Below, in pieces: positions 26,595-34,843 of a stretch of DNA of 64,000 nucleotides. The notes beneath the pieces were generated by a model. That model had not been told where the DNA came from. It searched no databases and worked only from the letters and a program-made list of their open reading frames with translations. Positions within the stretch are counted from its first letter, which is position 1. Each line of letters begins with the position of its first letter. The stretch is from Herbaspirillum sp. meg3 (GTDB lineage Bacteria; Pseudomonadota; Gammaproteobacteria; Burkholderiales; Burkholderiaceae_D), in the NCBI RefSeq assembly GCF_002257565.1, contig NZ_CP022736.1, forward strand, positions 4,154,001-4,218,000, read 5' to 3'. Made by a program: the position numbers and the translations under genes.

Positions 26595-27506
26595 GTGACA
26601 TCATCTGCTAACGCTGCCTCTACCGTTAAAGCCTATCTGCAAGACCTTCAGCACCGCATCGTTGCGGCGTTGGAAAGTGTTGACGGCAAGCCTTTCCTGA
26701 CCGACTCCTGGCAACGCCCTGAAGGCGGCGGCGGAACATCGCGCATCATCGAAGAAGGCAATGTGCTGGAGCGCGGCGGCGTCGGTTTTTCGCACGTGAT
26801 GGGCAAGAACCTGCCCCCCTCGGCTGCAGCCAATCGCCCGGAAATCGCCGGTCGCGAATGGGAAGCCATGGGCGTATCGCTGGTGCTGCATCCGCGCAAT
26901 CCTTATGCGCCGACAGTGCACATGAATGTGCGCTTTTTTACGACGAAGGCGGAAGGTCAGGAGCCGGTCTGGTGGTTTGGCGGCGGCATGGATCTGACGC
27001 CTTACTACGGCTTCGCCGAAGACGCGACCCATTTCCACCGCACCTGTCGCGATGCGCTGGCACCGTTCGGCGACGACCTGCACCCGCGCTTCAAGAAATG
27101 GTGCGACGAGTATTTTTCTCTGAAGCATCGCAAGGAAGCACGCGGCGTCGGCGGGATTTTCTTCGATGATTTCAATGCGCTGCCGTTTGACGAGAGTTTT
27201 GCGCTGATCCGCAGCGTCGGCGATCGCTTCCTCGAGGCTTACCTGCCAATCCTGCAGCAGCGCAAGGACACGCCTTACGGCGAGCGCGAACGCGACTTCC
27301 AGGCGTATCGTCGCGGACGTTATGTCGAGTTCAACCTGGTGTTTGACCGCGGCACGCTGTTCGGCCTGCAATCGGGTGGACGCACCGAGTCGATCCTGAT
27401 GTCAATGCCGCCGGTGGTGAAATGGCGCTATAACTGGCAGCCCGAAGACGGCAGCCCGGAAGCACAGCTCTATACCGATTTCCTGCCGCACAAGGAATGG
27501 ATCTAG
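26595..27506 (+). CDS. hemF: Coproporphyrinogen III oxidase, aerobic
   Basis: A 303-residue oxygen-dependent enzyme that converts coproporphyrinogen III to protoporphyrinogen IX in haem synthesis. Hallmarks are TDSWQRPEGGGGTSRIIEEG, GGGMDLTPYYGF and the late RGRYVEFNLVFDRGT segment. The GTG at 26595 gives the usual family length; another GTG at 26541 would add 18 residues. Neither has a strong ribosome site, so the start is uncertain. It heads a six-gene run, and nadD overlaps its stop. Confidence 0.95.
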   Translation: MTSSANAASTVKAYLQDLQHRIVAALESVDGKPFLTDSWQRPEGGGGTSRIIEEGNVLERGGVGFSHVMGKNLPPSAAANRPEIAGREWEAMGVSLVLHPRNPYAPTVHMNVRFFTTKAEGQEPVWWFGGGMDLTPYYGFAEDATHFHRTCRDALAPFGDDLHPRFKKWCDEYFSLKHRKEARGVGGIFFDDFNALPFDESFALIRSVGDRFLEAYLPILQQRKDTPYGERERDFQAYRRGRYVEFNLVFDRGTLFGLQSGGRTESILMSMPPVVKWRYNWQPEDGSPEAQLYTDFLPHKEWI

Positions 27507-28180
27507 TGGCGGCCGATACTCCGATGCAAGCATCGCGCTGCATTGCCATCCTCGGCGGCAGCTTCGATCCCGTCCACAACGGCCACGTCGCGCTGGGCGA
27601 CTATTTTGTCGAACTGCTGCAACCGGATGAACTGCGCGTCATTCCTGCGGGCAACCCCTGGCAAAAGCATGGCCTGCAGGCAACGCCGGCGCAACGCGTG
27701 GAGATGGTCGAGCTGGCGTTCGGCCATGAACATGTACCTGTGGTGATTGACCAACAGGAAATTCGCCGTACGACGGCAACTTACACCATCGATACCTTGC
27801 AGGCCTTGCGGGCCGAGCTTGGTCCCGAGGTCTCCATCGTCTTTTTGATGGGTGCAGACCAATTGCAGCATCTGGACACCTGGCAAGGCTGGCAACAGCT
27901 GTTCGACTATGCCCACCTGTGCGCCGCTTCGCGCCCGGGCTTTGGCATCGACGCCGCGCAGGTGCCGGATGTTGTCATGCAGGAATTCACACGCCGTGCC
28001 GGCACTGAAAAGGAAATACGCACCACCTCGCACGGCAAAGCCTATCTGGCATCCAGTCTCGACGTCGATATTTCGTCGACCGAGATCCGTTCCTTGCTGC
28101 AACGCGGCGAAAGACCGGAGTCGCTGATCCCGGCGAGGGTGCTAGACTATATCGAACAACATCATCTCTATCAAAACTAA
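27497..28180 (+). CDS. nadD: Nicotinate-nucleotide adenylyltransferase
   Basis: A 227-residue nucleotidyltransferase that makes deamido-NAD from nicotinate mononucleotide and ATP. It has GGSFDPVHNGH near the N-terminus and SSTEIRSLLQRG near residue 195. The start may be the ATG at 27497, overlapping hemF by ten bases, a GTG at 27506 in a TAGTG overlap, or the ATG at 27524. The stop overlaps the rsfS start (TAATG). This nadD-rsfS pairing is common. Confidence 0.95.
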   Translation: MDLVAADTPMQASRCIAILGGSFDPVHNGHVALGDYFVELLQPDELRVIPAGNPWQKHGLQATPAQRVEMVELAFGHEHVPVVIDQQEIRRTTATYTIDTLQALRAELGPEVSIVFLMGADQLQHLDTWQGWQQLFDYAHLCAASRPGFGIDAAQVPDVVMQEFTRRAGTEKEIRTTSHGKAYLASSLDVDISSTEIRSLLQRGERPESLIPARVLDYIEQHHLYQN

Positions 28181-28917
28181 TGGACATCAAAAAACTGCAA
28201 ACCGCCGTCGTCGACGCGCTGGAAGACGTCAAAGCTCAAGACATCAAGATCTATGACACCACTCACCTGACCAGCCTGTTCGACCGCGTGGCAATTGCCT
28301 CCGGTACGTCGAATCGTCAGACCAAGGCACTGGCCGCATCCGTGCGCGACAAGGTCAAGGCCAAGGGCGGCCATGTCGTCAGCGTCGAAGGCGAAGACAC
28401 CGGCGAATGGGTGCTGGTTGACCTGGGCGACATGATCGTCCACATCATGCAACCGGCCATCCGCGCCTACTATCGTCTGGAAGAAATCTGGGGCGACAAG
28501 GAAGTGAAGATGGGCGCAGCCAAGCGCGTGGCTTCCACCGCTGCCGCCAAGAAAGCCGCCGAAGACGAAAAGCCGACCAAGATGCGCCGCACCCGCGAAC
28601 AAGCCGAGGCGGTTGAAGCCAGCCAGGCGATCGACGACGACGAAACACCAAAGAAGCCGGCACGCAAACCACGCGCCACCGCAGCAACGACTGAAGCCAA
28701 GCCGGCGCCGAAGACGACACGTACTCCACGTGCATCAACCACGCTCAGCGCAGCCAAGACCAAGGCCGCTGCCGGAACCGGTACAGCTACCAAACGCAAA
28801 GCACCAGCGTCAAAAGCGGTCGGCAAAACCGTTAAGGTCGCGACGCCAAAGAGCGCCGTTGCATCGAAAAAGGCCGCTGCAGCCAAGCGCCCGGCACGTC
28901 CAAAAGCCAAGGCCTGA
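28180..28917 (+). CDS. rsfS: Ribosomal silencing factor RsfS with a long basic C-terminal tail
   Basis: Residues 1-112 form a normal RsfS domain (KLQTAVVDALEDVKAQDIKIYD, GDMIVHIMQPAIRAYYRLEEIWGD), which binds ribosomal protein L14 and blocks subunit joining in starvation. The protein then continues for about 130 more residues. This tail is built almost only from Lys, Ala, Thr, Pro and Arg, with KKAA, PARKPRA and TKRKAPA patches like a histone H1 or AlgP tail. Typical RsfS is 105-135 residues. The tail is in frame with normal codon use, so it is not a sequencing artefact. Confidence 0.93.
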   Translation: MDIKKLQTAVVDALEDVKAQDIKIYDTTHLTSLFDRVAIASGTSNRQTKALAASVRDKVKAKGGHVVSVEGEDTGEWVLVDLGDMIVHIMQPAIRAYYRLEEIWGDKEVKMGAAKRVASTAAAKKAAEDEKPTKMRRTREQAEAVEASQAIDDDETPKKPARKPRATAATTEAKPAPKTTRTPRASTTLSAAKTKAAAGTGTATKRKAPASKAVGKTVKVATPKSAVASKKAAAAKRPARPKAKA

Positions 28918-28934
28918 TGCCGGTCGTGTGAGCC

Positions 28935-29405
28935 ATGCAGCTCATCATTACCGCCGTCGGCCACAAAATGCCGGGATGGATCGAATCGGGGTTTAACGAA
29001 TACACCAAGAGAATGCCGGCCGAGTGCCGGGTTCTGTTGAAAGAAATTAAACCGATCGAACGCTCCGGCAGCAGGACCGCAGAAACCGTGATGTCGCAGG
29101 AACGCAGCAAGATCGAAGCGGCCCTGCCGAAAGGTGCGCGCATCATTGCACTGGACGAGCACGGCAAGGACATCACTTCAGTACAGTTATCGCAGTTGCT
29201 CACGCAATGGCAGCAGGACGGCCGCGATGTCGCCTTCGTGATCGGCGGCGCCGACGGACTCGATCCCGGCCTCAAAGCCAATGCCGACATGCTGGTGCGC
29301 ATTTCCAGCCTGACGCTGCCGCACGGCATGGTGCGCGTGCTGTTGGCGGAACAGTTATACCGCGCCTGGTCGATTACGCAGAATCATCCTTATCACCGCG
29401 TATAA
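28935..29405 (+). CDS. rlmH: 23S rRNA pseudouridine-1915 N3-methyltransferase
   Basis: A 156-residue SPOUT methyltransferase that modifies helix 69 of 23S rRNA in assembled ribosomes. It has the N-terminal MQLIITAVGHKMPGW, the SAM-binding knot VIGGADGLDP and the C-terminal LTLPHGMVRVLLAEQLYRAW with NHPYHR. It follows rsfS by 17 bases, the usual neighbour order, so it sits in the hemF-rng operon. Confidence 0.97.
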   Translation: MQLIITAVGHKMPGWIESGFNEYTKRMPAECRVLLKEIKPIERSGSRTAETVMSQERSKIEAALPKGARIIALDEHGKDITSVQLSQLLTQWQQDGRDVAFVIGGADGLDPGLKANADMLVRISSLTLPHGMVRVLLAEQLYRAWSITQNHPYHRV

Positions 29406-29512
29406 GGATCGAAGGCGTAACAAACCGGGAACGGAAAGAAAACAAGCAAGCACATCGGCGCAGTTGGAAACACCGCGGCGATGTACGGATAAATACTGAG
29501 AAGTGTTGCTTC

Positions 29513-30130
29513 ATGAAACTTGCTGACAAAAAAATCTACCTCGCCTCCAAAAGTCCGCGCCGGCGTGAACTGCTGCGCCAGATCGGCATCGACTTCGAAC
29601 TGCTGCTCAACGACAAGGAAGTCGACGAGCAAGTTCTTCCCGACGAAAAACCAGCAACCTATGTTGCCCGCGTCACGCGCGACAAACTCATGAGCGCGCG
29701 CCAGACCATGCTGTACCGGCAATTGCCGATGCGTCCCATCCTCGCGGCTGACACCACGGTCGTCGTCGACGATCTGATCCTCGGCAAACCGGCAGACGTG
29801 AAAGAAGCGGTTGAGATGATCACCCGTCTGTCCGGTCGCACGCATCAGGTGCTTACCAGCATCGCCGTCGCGTTCCAGGAACAGATGTGGCAGATCACGC
29901 AATATTCCGACGTCGCCTTTGAGACCCTGACCGACGACATGATCCGGGCCTACTGCTCCACGCAAGAGCCTTACGACAAGGCCGGCGGCTACGGCATTCA
30001 AGGGCTGGCATCAATTTTTATCAAGGACATCGCCGGCAGCCATTCCGGCATCATGGGCCTGCCGCTGTTCGAGACGGCACAACTGCTGCAAAATGCCGGC
30101 CTGCGCATCCTGCCGCCGGCCACGCTGTGA
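29513..30130 (+). CDS. maf: Maf-family nucleotide pyrophosphatase
   Basis: A 205-residue house-cleaning pyrophosphatase (Maf/YceF/YhdE class) that hydrolyses non-canonical or modified nucleoside triphosphates. The N-terminus IYLASKSPRRRELLRQIG carries the substrate-binding Ser and Arg residues, and the catalytic Asp lies in LAADTTVVVDD near residue 80. The true start is the ATG at 29513; a longer open frame begins inside rlmH and is a shadow. A 107-base gap precedes it; the rng gene follows. Confidence 0.94.
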   Translation: MKLADKKIYLASKSPRRRELLRQIGIDFELLLNDKEVDEQVLPDEKPATYVARVTRDKLMSARQTMLYRQLPMRPILAADTTVVVDDLILGKPADVKEAVEMITRLSGRTHQVLTSIAVAFQEQMWQITQYSDVAFETLTDDMIRAYCSTQEPYDKAGGYGIQGLASIFIKDIAGSHSGIMGLPLFETAQLLQNAGLRILPPATL

Positions 30131-30185
30131 TCACGTTGATCGCGGCCCGCACTTCCAAGAATTCACATTTTAGGGTCACCAGACC

Positions 30186-31658
30186 ATGAACGAAGACATC
30201 CTGATCAACATCACGCCGCAGGAGACGCGCGTCGCGCTGATCCTGCAAGGTGCGGTGCAAGAACTCCACATCGAGCGCACACTTTCGCGCGGCCTCGCCG
30301 GCAATATCTATCTGGGCAAAGTCGTACGTGTCCTGCCCGGCATGCAATCGGCCTTCATCGACATCGGCCTCGAACGTGCAGCCTTCCTGCACGTCGCCGA
30401 CATCTGGGAAGCCAAACCGCACGACGGCCAGCACAACCAGAACGCGCCGCAAATCCCGATTGAAAAACTGCTCTTCGACGGCCAGACCATCACAGTCCAG
30501 GTCATCAAAGATCCGATCGGCACCAAGGGCGCACGCCTGTCGACGCAAATTTCCATTGCCGGCCGCATGCTGGTCTATCTGCCGCAAGACAAGCACATCG
30601 GCATCTCGCAACGCATCGAAAACGAAGCCGAGCGCGAACTGTTGCGCAGCAAAGTGCAGAGCCTGTTGCCACCGGAAGAAAAAGGCGGCTTCATCATCCG
30701 CACCATGGCCGAAGATGCCTCCGATGCCGACCTGCAGATGGACGTCGAATACTTGCGCAAGACCTGGGCCAGTATCGTTACCCAGACCAAGACCAAACCC
30801 GCAGCCACGCTGATGTATCAGGATCTGAGCCTGGCGCAGCGCGTATTGCGCGACTTTGTCAGCGACGACACCTCCAACATCCAGGTCGACTCGCGCGAAA
30901 ACTTCCAGATGCTGCAGGAGTTCGGCACGCTGTACACGCCGTCAGTGCTGCCCAAGCTGATGCACTATCGCGGCGAGCGTCCGCTCTTTGATCTGTACGG
31001 TGTGGAGGAAGAAATCGAACGTGCGCTCGGCCGCCGCGTCGATCTGAAATCCGGCGGTTATCTGATCGTCGACCAGACCGAAGCGATGACCACTATCGAC
31101 GTCAATACCGGCAGTTTCGTCAACGGCCGCAACTTCGACGACACGATTTTCAAAACCAATCTGGAAGCGGCGCACGCCATCGCACGCCAGTTGCGCCTGC
31201 GCAATCTGGGCGGCATCATCATCCTTGATTTCATCGACATGGAGAACCTTGAGCACCGCGCCGCCGTGCTCTCGGAATTGAACAAAGCCTTGCAGCGCGA
31301 TCGCACCAAAATCTCAGTATCCAATTTCTCGACGCTGGGTCTGGTGGAAATGACACGCAAGCGCACACGCGAATCGCTGGCACATATCCTGTGCGAAACC
31401 TGCCCGGCTTGCAAAGGTAAAGGCCAGGTCAAAACCTCGCGCACGGTCTGCTACGAAATCCTGCGCGAAGTCTTACGCGAAGCAAAGCAATTCAACCCGC
31501 GCGAATTTCGCATCCTGGCTTCGCAAGTGGTGGTGGACATGTTCCTGGAAGAGGAATCCCAGCATCTGGCAATGCTCGGTGACTTCATCAAGAAGCCAAT
31601 TTCATTGCAGGTACAGACGGATTATCCGCAAGAGCAATACGACATTATTTTGATGTAA
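30186..31658 (+). CDS. rng: Ribonuclease G
   Basis: A 490-residue endoribonuclease that matures the 5' end of 16S rRNA and degrades mRNA. An S1-like RNA-binding domain (about 35-125) is followed by the RNase E/G catalytic core with TTIDVNTGSFV and IIILDFIDM carrying the magnesium-binding Asp residues. The zinc-link CETCPACKGKG is near residue 405. It lacks the long RNase E tail. It is the last gene of the hemF-nadD-rsfS-rlmH-maf-rng run. Confidence 0.97.
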   Translation: MNEDILINITPQETRVALILQGAVQELHIERTLSRGLAGNIYLGKVVRVLPGMQSAFIDIGLERAAFLHVADIWEAKPHDGQHNQNAPQIPIEKLLFDGQTITVQVIKDPIGTKGARLSTQISIAGRMLVYLPQDKHIGISQRIENEAERELLRSKVQSLLPPEEKGGFIIRTMAEDASDADLQMDVEYLRKTWASIVTQTKTKPAATLMYQDLSLAQRVLRDFVSDDTSNIQVDSRENFQMLQEFGTLYTPSVLPKLMHYRGERPLFDLYGVEEEIERALGRRVDLKSGGYLIVDQTEAMTTIDVNTGSFVNGRNFDDTIFKTNLEAAHAIARQLRLRNLGGIIILDFIDMENLEHRAAVLSELNKALQRDRTKISVSNFSTLGLVEMTRKRTRESLAHILCETCPACKGKGQVKTSRTVCYEILREVLREAKQFNPREFRILASQVVVDMFLEEESQHLAMLGDFIKKPISLQVQTDYPQEQYDIILM

Positions 31659-31959
31659 CTTTTCTCTATGCCGTAGAAGAGGAAAAAAACAATCCGAATT
31701 GGCAGTGCAACTGGCAGAACGAAGCCGGTTGCGCTGCCATTGCTCATTTTTGGACTGACGTATCTTGTTCCAAAAAGCACCCCACACATGCACCAGTGGC
31801 TCAAATCCGGCATGCAATGGCCGGTAAAGACGCATATCGACAATTGTCCTTGTCCGGCTCATTACGCATAATCTATGCAACGCTGAAACGCTCCCGCATC
31901 TGGCCGGCCCGGCGCAACACCTGCTCACGATCCCACTCGTTTTTGAAACAGCGCCATTG
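31659..31959. other. Gene-free region after rng with a long inverted repeat
   Basis: These 301 bases hold no credible gene. The main structure is a 15-base stem, GGCAGTGCAACTGGC (31701-31715) pairing with GCCGGTTGCGCTGCC (31724-31738), perfect as RNA when two G-U pairs are allowed, with an 8-base loop. No T-run follows directly, though A-rich DNA precedes it. It probably marks or protects the 3' end of the rng transcript; the promoter for mug must lie to its right. Confidence 0.55.
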
Positions 31960-32490
31960 ATGATGCCCTCTGCCAACGCCTCCCTTCCCGATATCCTTGC
32001 CCCGGGACTCGACGTCATTTTCTGCGGTATCAATCCGGGAATGCGCGCCGCAGAGACTGGCCATCATTTCATGGGAAGAAGCAATCGCTTCTGGAAGACC
32101 ATGCATCTGTCTGGCTTCACGCCGACACGCATCGATCCGCTCAACGACCGCCAGATACTTGCGCATCGCTGTGGCCTGACGACCGTAGTTGAACGCCCGA
32201 CCGCGCGTGCTGACGAGTTGCTGCGGGATGAGTTTATTTCTTCTTCGACGGCGTTACGCGAAAAAATTGAACGACTTAAACCCAGATACATAGCTTTTTT
32301 AGGCAAGCCGGCCTATCAGGTTATTTCAGGAAACCCTAAAGTCATCTGGGGAAAGCAGGCAGAACTTTTTGGCGGCGCGATGGTGTGGCTCTTGCCGAAC
32401 CCAAGCGGATTGAACCGGGGATTTAGTCTGGATGCGCTGGTAGAGGCGTATCAGGCCTTGCGTTACGAACTTGTGAGAGTAACTCGTTGA
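31960..32490 (+). CDS. mug: G/U mismatch-specific uracil-DNA glycosylase (Mug type)
   Basis: A 176-residue DNA repair enzyme that removes uracil or ethenocytosine from mispairs. The catalytic motif FCGINPGMRAAETGHHF near residues 22-38 is the Mug/TDG signature with Asn as the key residue, and the late LLPNPSGLNRG motif inserts into the DNA. ATG codons at 31960 and 31963 are both possible starts. It stands apart from rng and converges on the bestrophin gene after 20 bases. Confidence 0.92.
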   Translation: MMPSANASLPDILAPGLDVIFCGINPGMRAAETGHHFMGRSNRFWKTMHLSGFTPTRIDPLNDRQILAHRCGLTTVVERPTARADELLRDEFISSSTALREKIERLKPRYIAFLGKPAYQVISGNPKVIWGKQAELFGGAMVWLLPNPSGLNRGFSLDALVEAYQALRYELVRVTR

Positions 32491-32510
32491 GATCCAGACG
32501 CAGCTACTGT

Positions 32511-33431
32511 TTAGCGGAGCTGAAAGTTTTTGTCTACCTCTACAGCAGCAGGCATTTCCCGACCACCCAGTTCCAGCACCGTGCGCTCGATCTCGGTCGC
32601 GATGGCGTCCAGCGCGAGGCAATTGGGAGCAGTGCCAAAAGGTTCGGAGATCTCACTGGCGATGGCTTCCAACGCCAGAAAGGTATACGACACGAAAACG
32701 GAAATAACCGGTGTCGCAATACCGATGGTGTCGACCAGCCCGAACGGCAGCAGCAGGCAATACACATACACAGTTCGGTGCAACAGCACGCTATAGGGAT
32801 AGGGAATCGGCGTCGATGCGATGCGCTCGCAGGCGCCGAGAATGACGCCGAGTTCGTTGAGCTGATTGTCCAGCATCCATAGCTGCTCGCTGCACAGATG
32901 GCCGGTACGATGTGCCGCTGCGATCATGTCGCGCAATCTGTCGAGCAGCATGACGGGGCGATATTGCACCTGCCCGCACTTTGCCAGATCATCACGGGAC
33001 AGCAGGCGACCGAGGTCATCATTCCAGGCGCTGTGACGTAACTGATGCTTCAATGCGTACACGAAGGCGATCAGACGATTTTCAAACAAGACCTGATCGA
33101 ACTCACCAACGCCCGGATTGCCGTAGCGCTGCGCCTGCGATGTCAGCGTACGCGCCGAGATGAGCAACTGCCCCCACATCTTGCGCGCCTCCCAGAAGCG
33201 CTCGTAACTGGCGTTGTTTCTGAACGCAAGGAAAATCGCCAGCGCCAGCCCCAACAGGGTGAAAGAAGCAATATTAAGCGGCAATTTTTCGCCAAGCACA
33301 CTCCCCTTGGTGACGACGGCAAGCGTCGACACGATGGTCATCAAGGCCATCTGCGGCAGGATCGACGGCAACACCGAGCCATCCCAGACCAGAAGCATCC
33401 GAAACCAGTTTTGCTGCGGGCGGACAATCAT
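32511..33431 (-). CDS. Bestrophin-like chloride channel family protein
   Basis: A 306-residue membrane protein of the bacterial bestrophin (UPF0187/YneE) family. It begins MIVRPQQNWFRMLLVWDGSVLPSI and carries the LGLALAIFLAFRNNASYERFWEARKMWGQL region around residues 58-90, the conserved core near the pore. Bacterial members form pentameric channels; some conduct cations rather than chloride. It follows the M20 amidohydrolase on the same strand after 117 bases, with no clear functional link. Confidence 0.9.
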   Translation of the reverse strand: MIVRPQQNWFRMLLVWDGSVLPSILPQMALMTIVSTLAVVTKGSVLGEKLPLNIASFTLLGLALAIFLAFRNNASYERFWEARKMWGQLLISARTLTSQAQRYGNPGVGEFDQVLFENRLIAFVYALKHQLRHSAWNDDLGRLLSRDDLAKCGQVQYRPVMLLDRLRDMIAAAHRTGHLCSEQLWMLDNQLNELGVILGACERIASTPIPYPYSVLLHRTVYVYCLLLPFGLVDTIGIATPVISVFVSYTFLALEAIASEISEPFGTAPNCLALDAIATEIERTVLELGGREMPAAVEVDKNFQLR

Positions 33432-33548
33432 TTTGGGCTCTCTCGACAGTATGAAGACGCTATACGTCAGAGAATACGCCCAAACGACATCCTCACAGGA
33501 GTACAGATTTTCTATCAGGAGTGATGTACAGCTGACAAGTGCATGCTG

Positions 33549-34757
33549 TCACACGCCCGGTGGCAAATAGCTTTGCGCTAAGCGTATCCAGTACTCGACG
33601 CCATAAGCGATGACGTCGTCGTTGAAGTCGTAATGGGCGTTGTGCAGCCGGTGATTGTTTCCCTTCGCAGCGTTGCCGATGAGGATATACGCACCGGGAC
33701 GCTCCTCCAGCATGAAGCCAAAATCCTCCGAGGTCATGTTGGCCGGTACATCGCCATCTACTTGCTCCGCACCGAAACAGGACTCCAGCACGCGCTTGCA
33801 AAAAGCGGTCTCCGCTGCGGTATTGGCCGTTGCCGGGTAGTACTGAAAGAAATCCAGAACTGCTTTGGCGCCGTGCATGGAAGCAATGCTTTCAGCGATG
33901 CGCGCCATTTCACCCTGCAATTTTTTCAACAGGGACGATGACAAGGTGCGCACCGTTCCGCGCAGTTCGGCGCTGTCCGGGATCACGTTGTCGGTCTCGC
34001 CGGCGTTGAACATGCACACCGAGATCACGGCGGGATCGACGGCACTCTTGTGCCGTGAGATCAGCGTCTGAAACTGTTGCACGATGGCGCAGGCGATAGG
34101 AATCGGATCGATGCCCAGCTGCGGTTGCGCAGCATGTGCGCCGCGTCCGTTGACGGTAATCCGGAAGCGCAGCCCGGCGGCCATGATCGGGCCAACGCGC
34201 AAACCAAACTGACCGACTGGCAAGTCCGGCCAGTTGTGCATCCCAAATACCGCCGCCGTCGGAAATTCATCGAACAAGCCGTCGTCCATCATCTTGCGTG
34301 CACCGGCACCGCCCTCTTCACCCGGCTGGAATACGAAATGCACGTCGCACTCTGGTGCCGGCAGCGTCTTCATCAGCAAGGCTGCACCCAACAGCATCGT
34401 GGTGTGGCCGTCATGACCGCAGGCGTGCATGCGGCCTTCGCAGGAGGAGCTATGCGCGAAGACATTCTTTTCACGGATCGGCAGGGCATCCATGTCCGCT
34501 CGCAACAGAATTCCCGGGCCGTCTCGCCGCCCCTTGAGCGTGGCGACCACGCCGGTACCGCCCATACCTTGACGCACGGTAAAGCCGGCGTTCTGCAATT
34601 CTGCAACCACTGCGGCAGCAGTCCTGTGCTCTTCAAAACGCAGCTCGGGATGGCGATGCAGATCACGCCGGAAGCTGCTCAAAAAAGACAGATTGGCGGC
34701 AATCATGGTGCGCAGCATCTGACTGTCGGAAAAAGCCGGAGCGTCAATAGAAGTCAT
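33549..34757 (-). CDS. M20-family amidohydrolase (hippurate/N-acyl amino acid hydrolase type)
   Basis: A 402-residue metal-dependent hydrolase of the M20D group. Metal ligands lie in HACGHDGHTTMLLG (about residues 104-117) and FQPGEEGGAGARKMM, and DMDALPIREKN precedes them. A later His is in MTSEDFGFMLEERPG-type context near 355. The dimerisation domain is in the middle. Such enzymes release an amino acid or amine from N-acetyl, benzoyl or similar amides. It lies behind the symporter gene of the accessory island, separated by a strong terminator-like hairpin. The exact substrate is unknown. Confidence 0.9.
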   Translation of the reverse strand: MTSIDAPAFSDSQMLRTMIAANLSFLSSFRRDLHRHPELRFEEHRTAAAVVAELQNAGFTVRQGMGGTGVVATLKGRRDGPGILLRADMDALPIREKNVFAHSSSCEGRMHACGHDGHTTMLLGAALLMKTLPAPECDVHFVFQPGEEGGAGARKMMDDGLFDEFPTAAVFGMHNWPDLPVGQFGLRVGPIMAAGLRFRITVNGRGAHAAQPQLGIDPIPIACAIVQQFQTLISRHKSAVDPAVISVCMFNAGETDNVIPDSAELRGTVRTLSSSLLKKLQGEMARIAESIASMHGAKAVLDFFQYYPATANTAAETAFCKRVLESCFGAEQVDGDVPANMTSEDFGFMLEERPGAYILIGNAAKGNNHRLHNAHYDFNDDVIAYGVEYWIRLAQSYLPPGV

Positions 34758-34778
34758 GATAATGGAATTGAAATCAAG

Positions 34779-34836
34779 AAAAAGCGGCGCGGTATGAAGG
34801 CAGACGTCTCAACATGGTTTGCCTTACCGCGCCGCT
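34779..34836 (-). terminator. Terminator or attenuator between the second symporter and the M20 gene
   Basis: On the minus strand a 17-base-pair stem (AGCGGCGCGGTAAGGCA with its complement, one 3-base bulge) closes an 18-base loop and runs into TTTTT. The M20 start codon lies only about 20 bases further on, leaving no room for a separate promoter after the hairpin. Confidence 0.8.
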
Positions 34837-34843
34837 GCAACGA

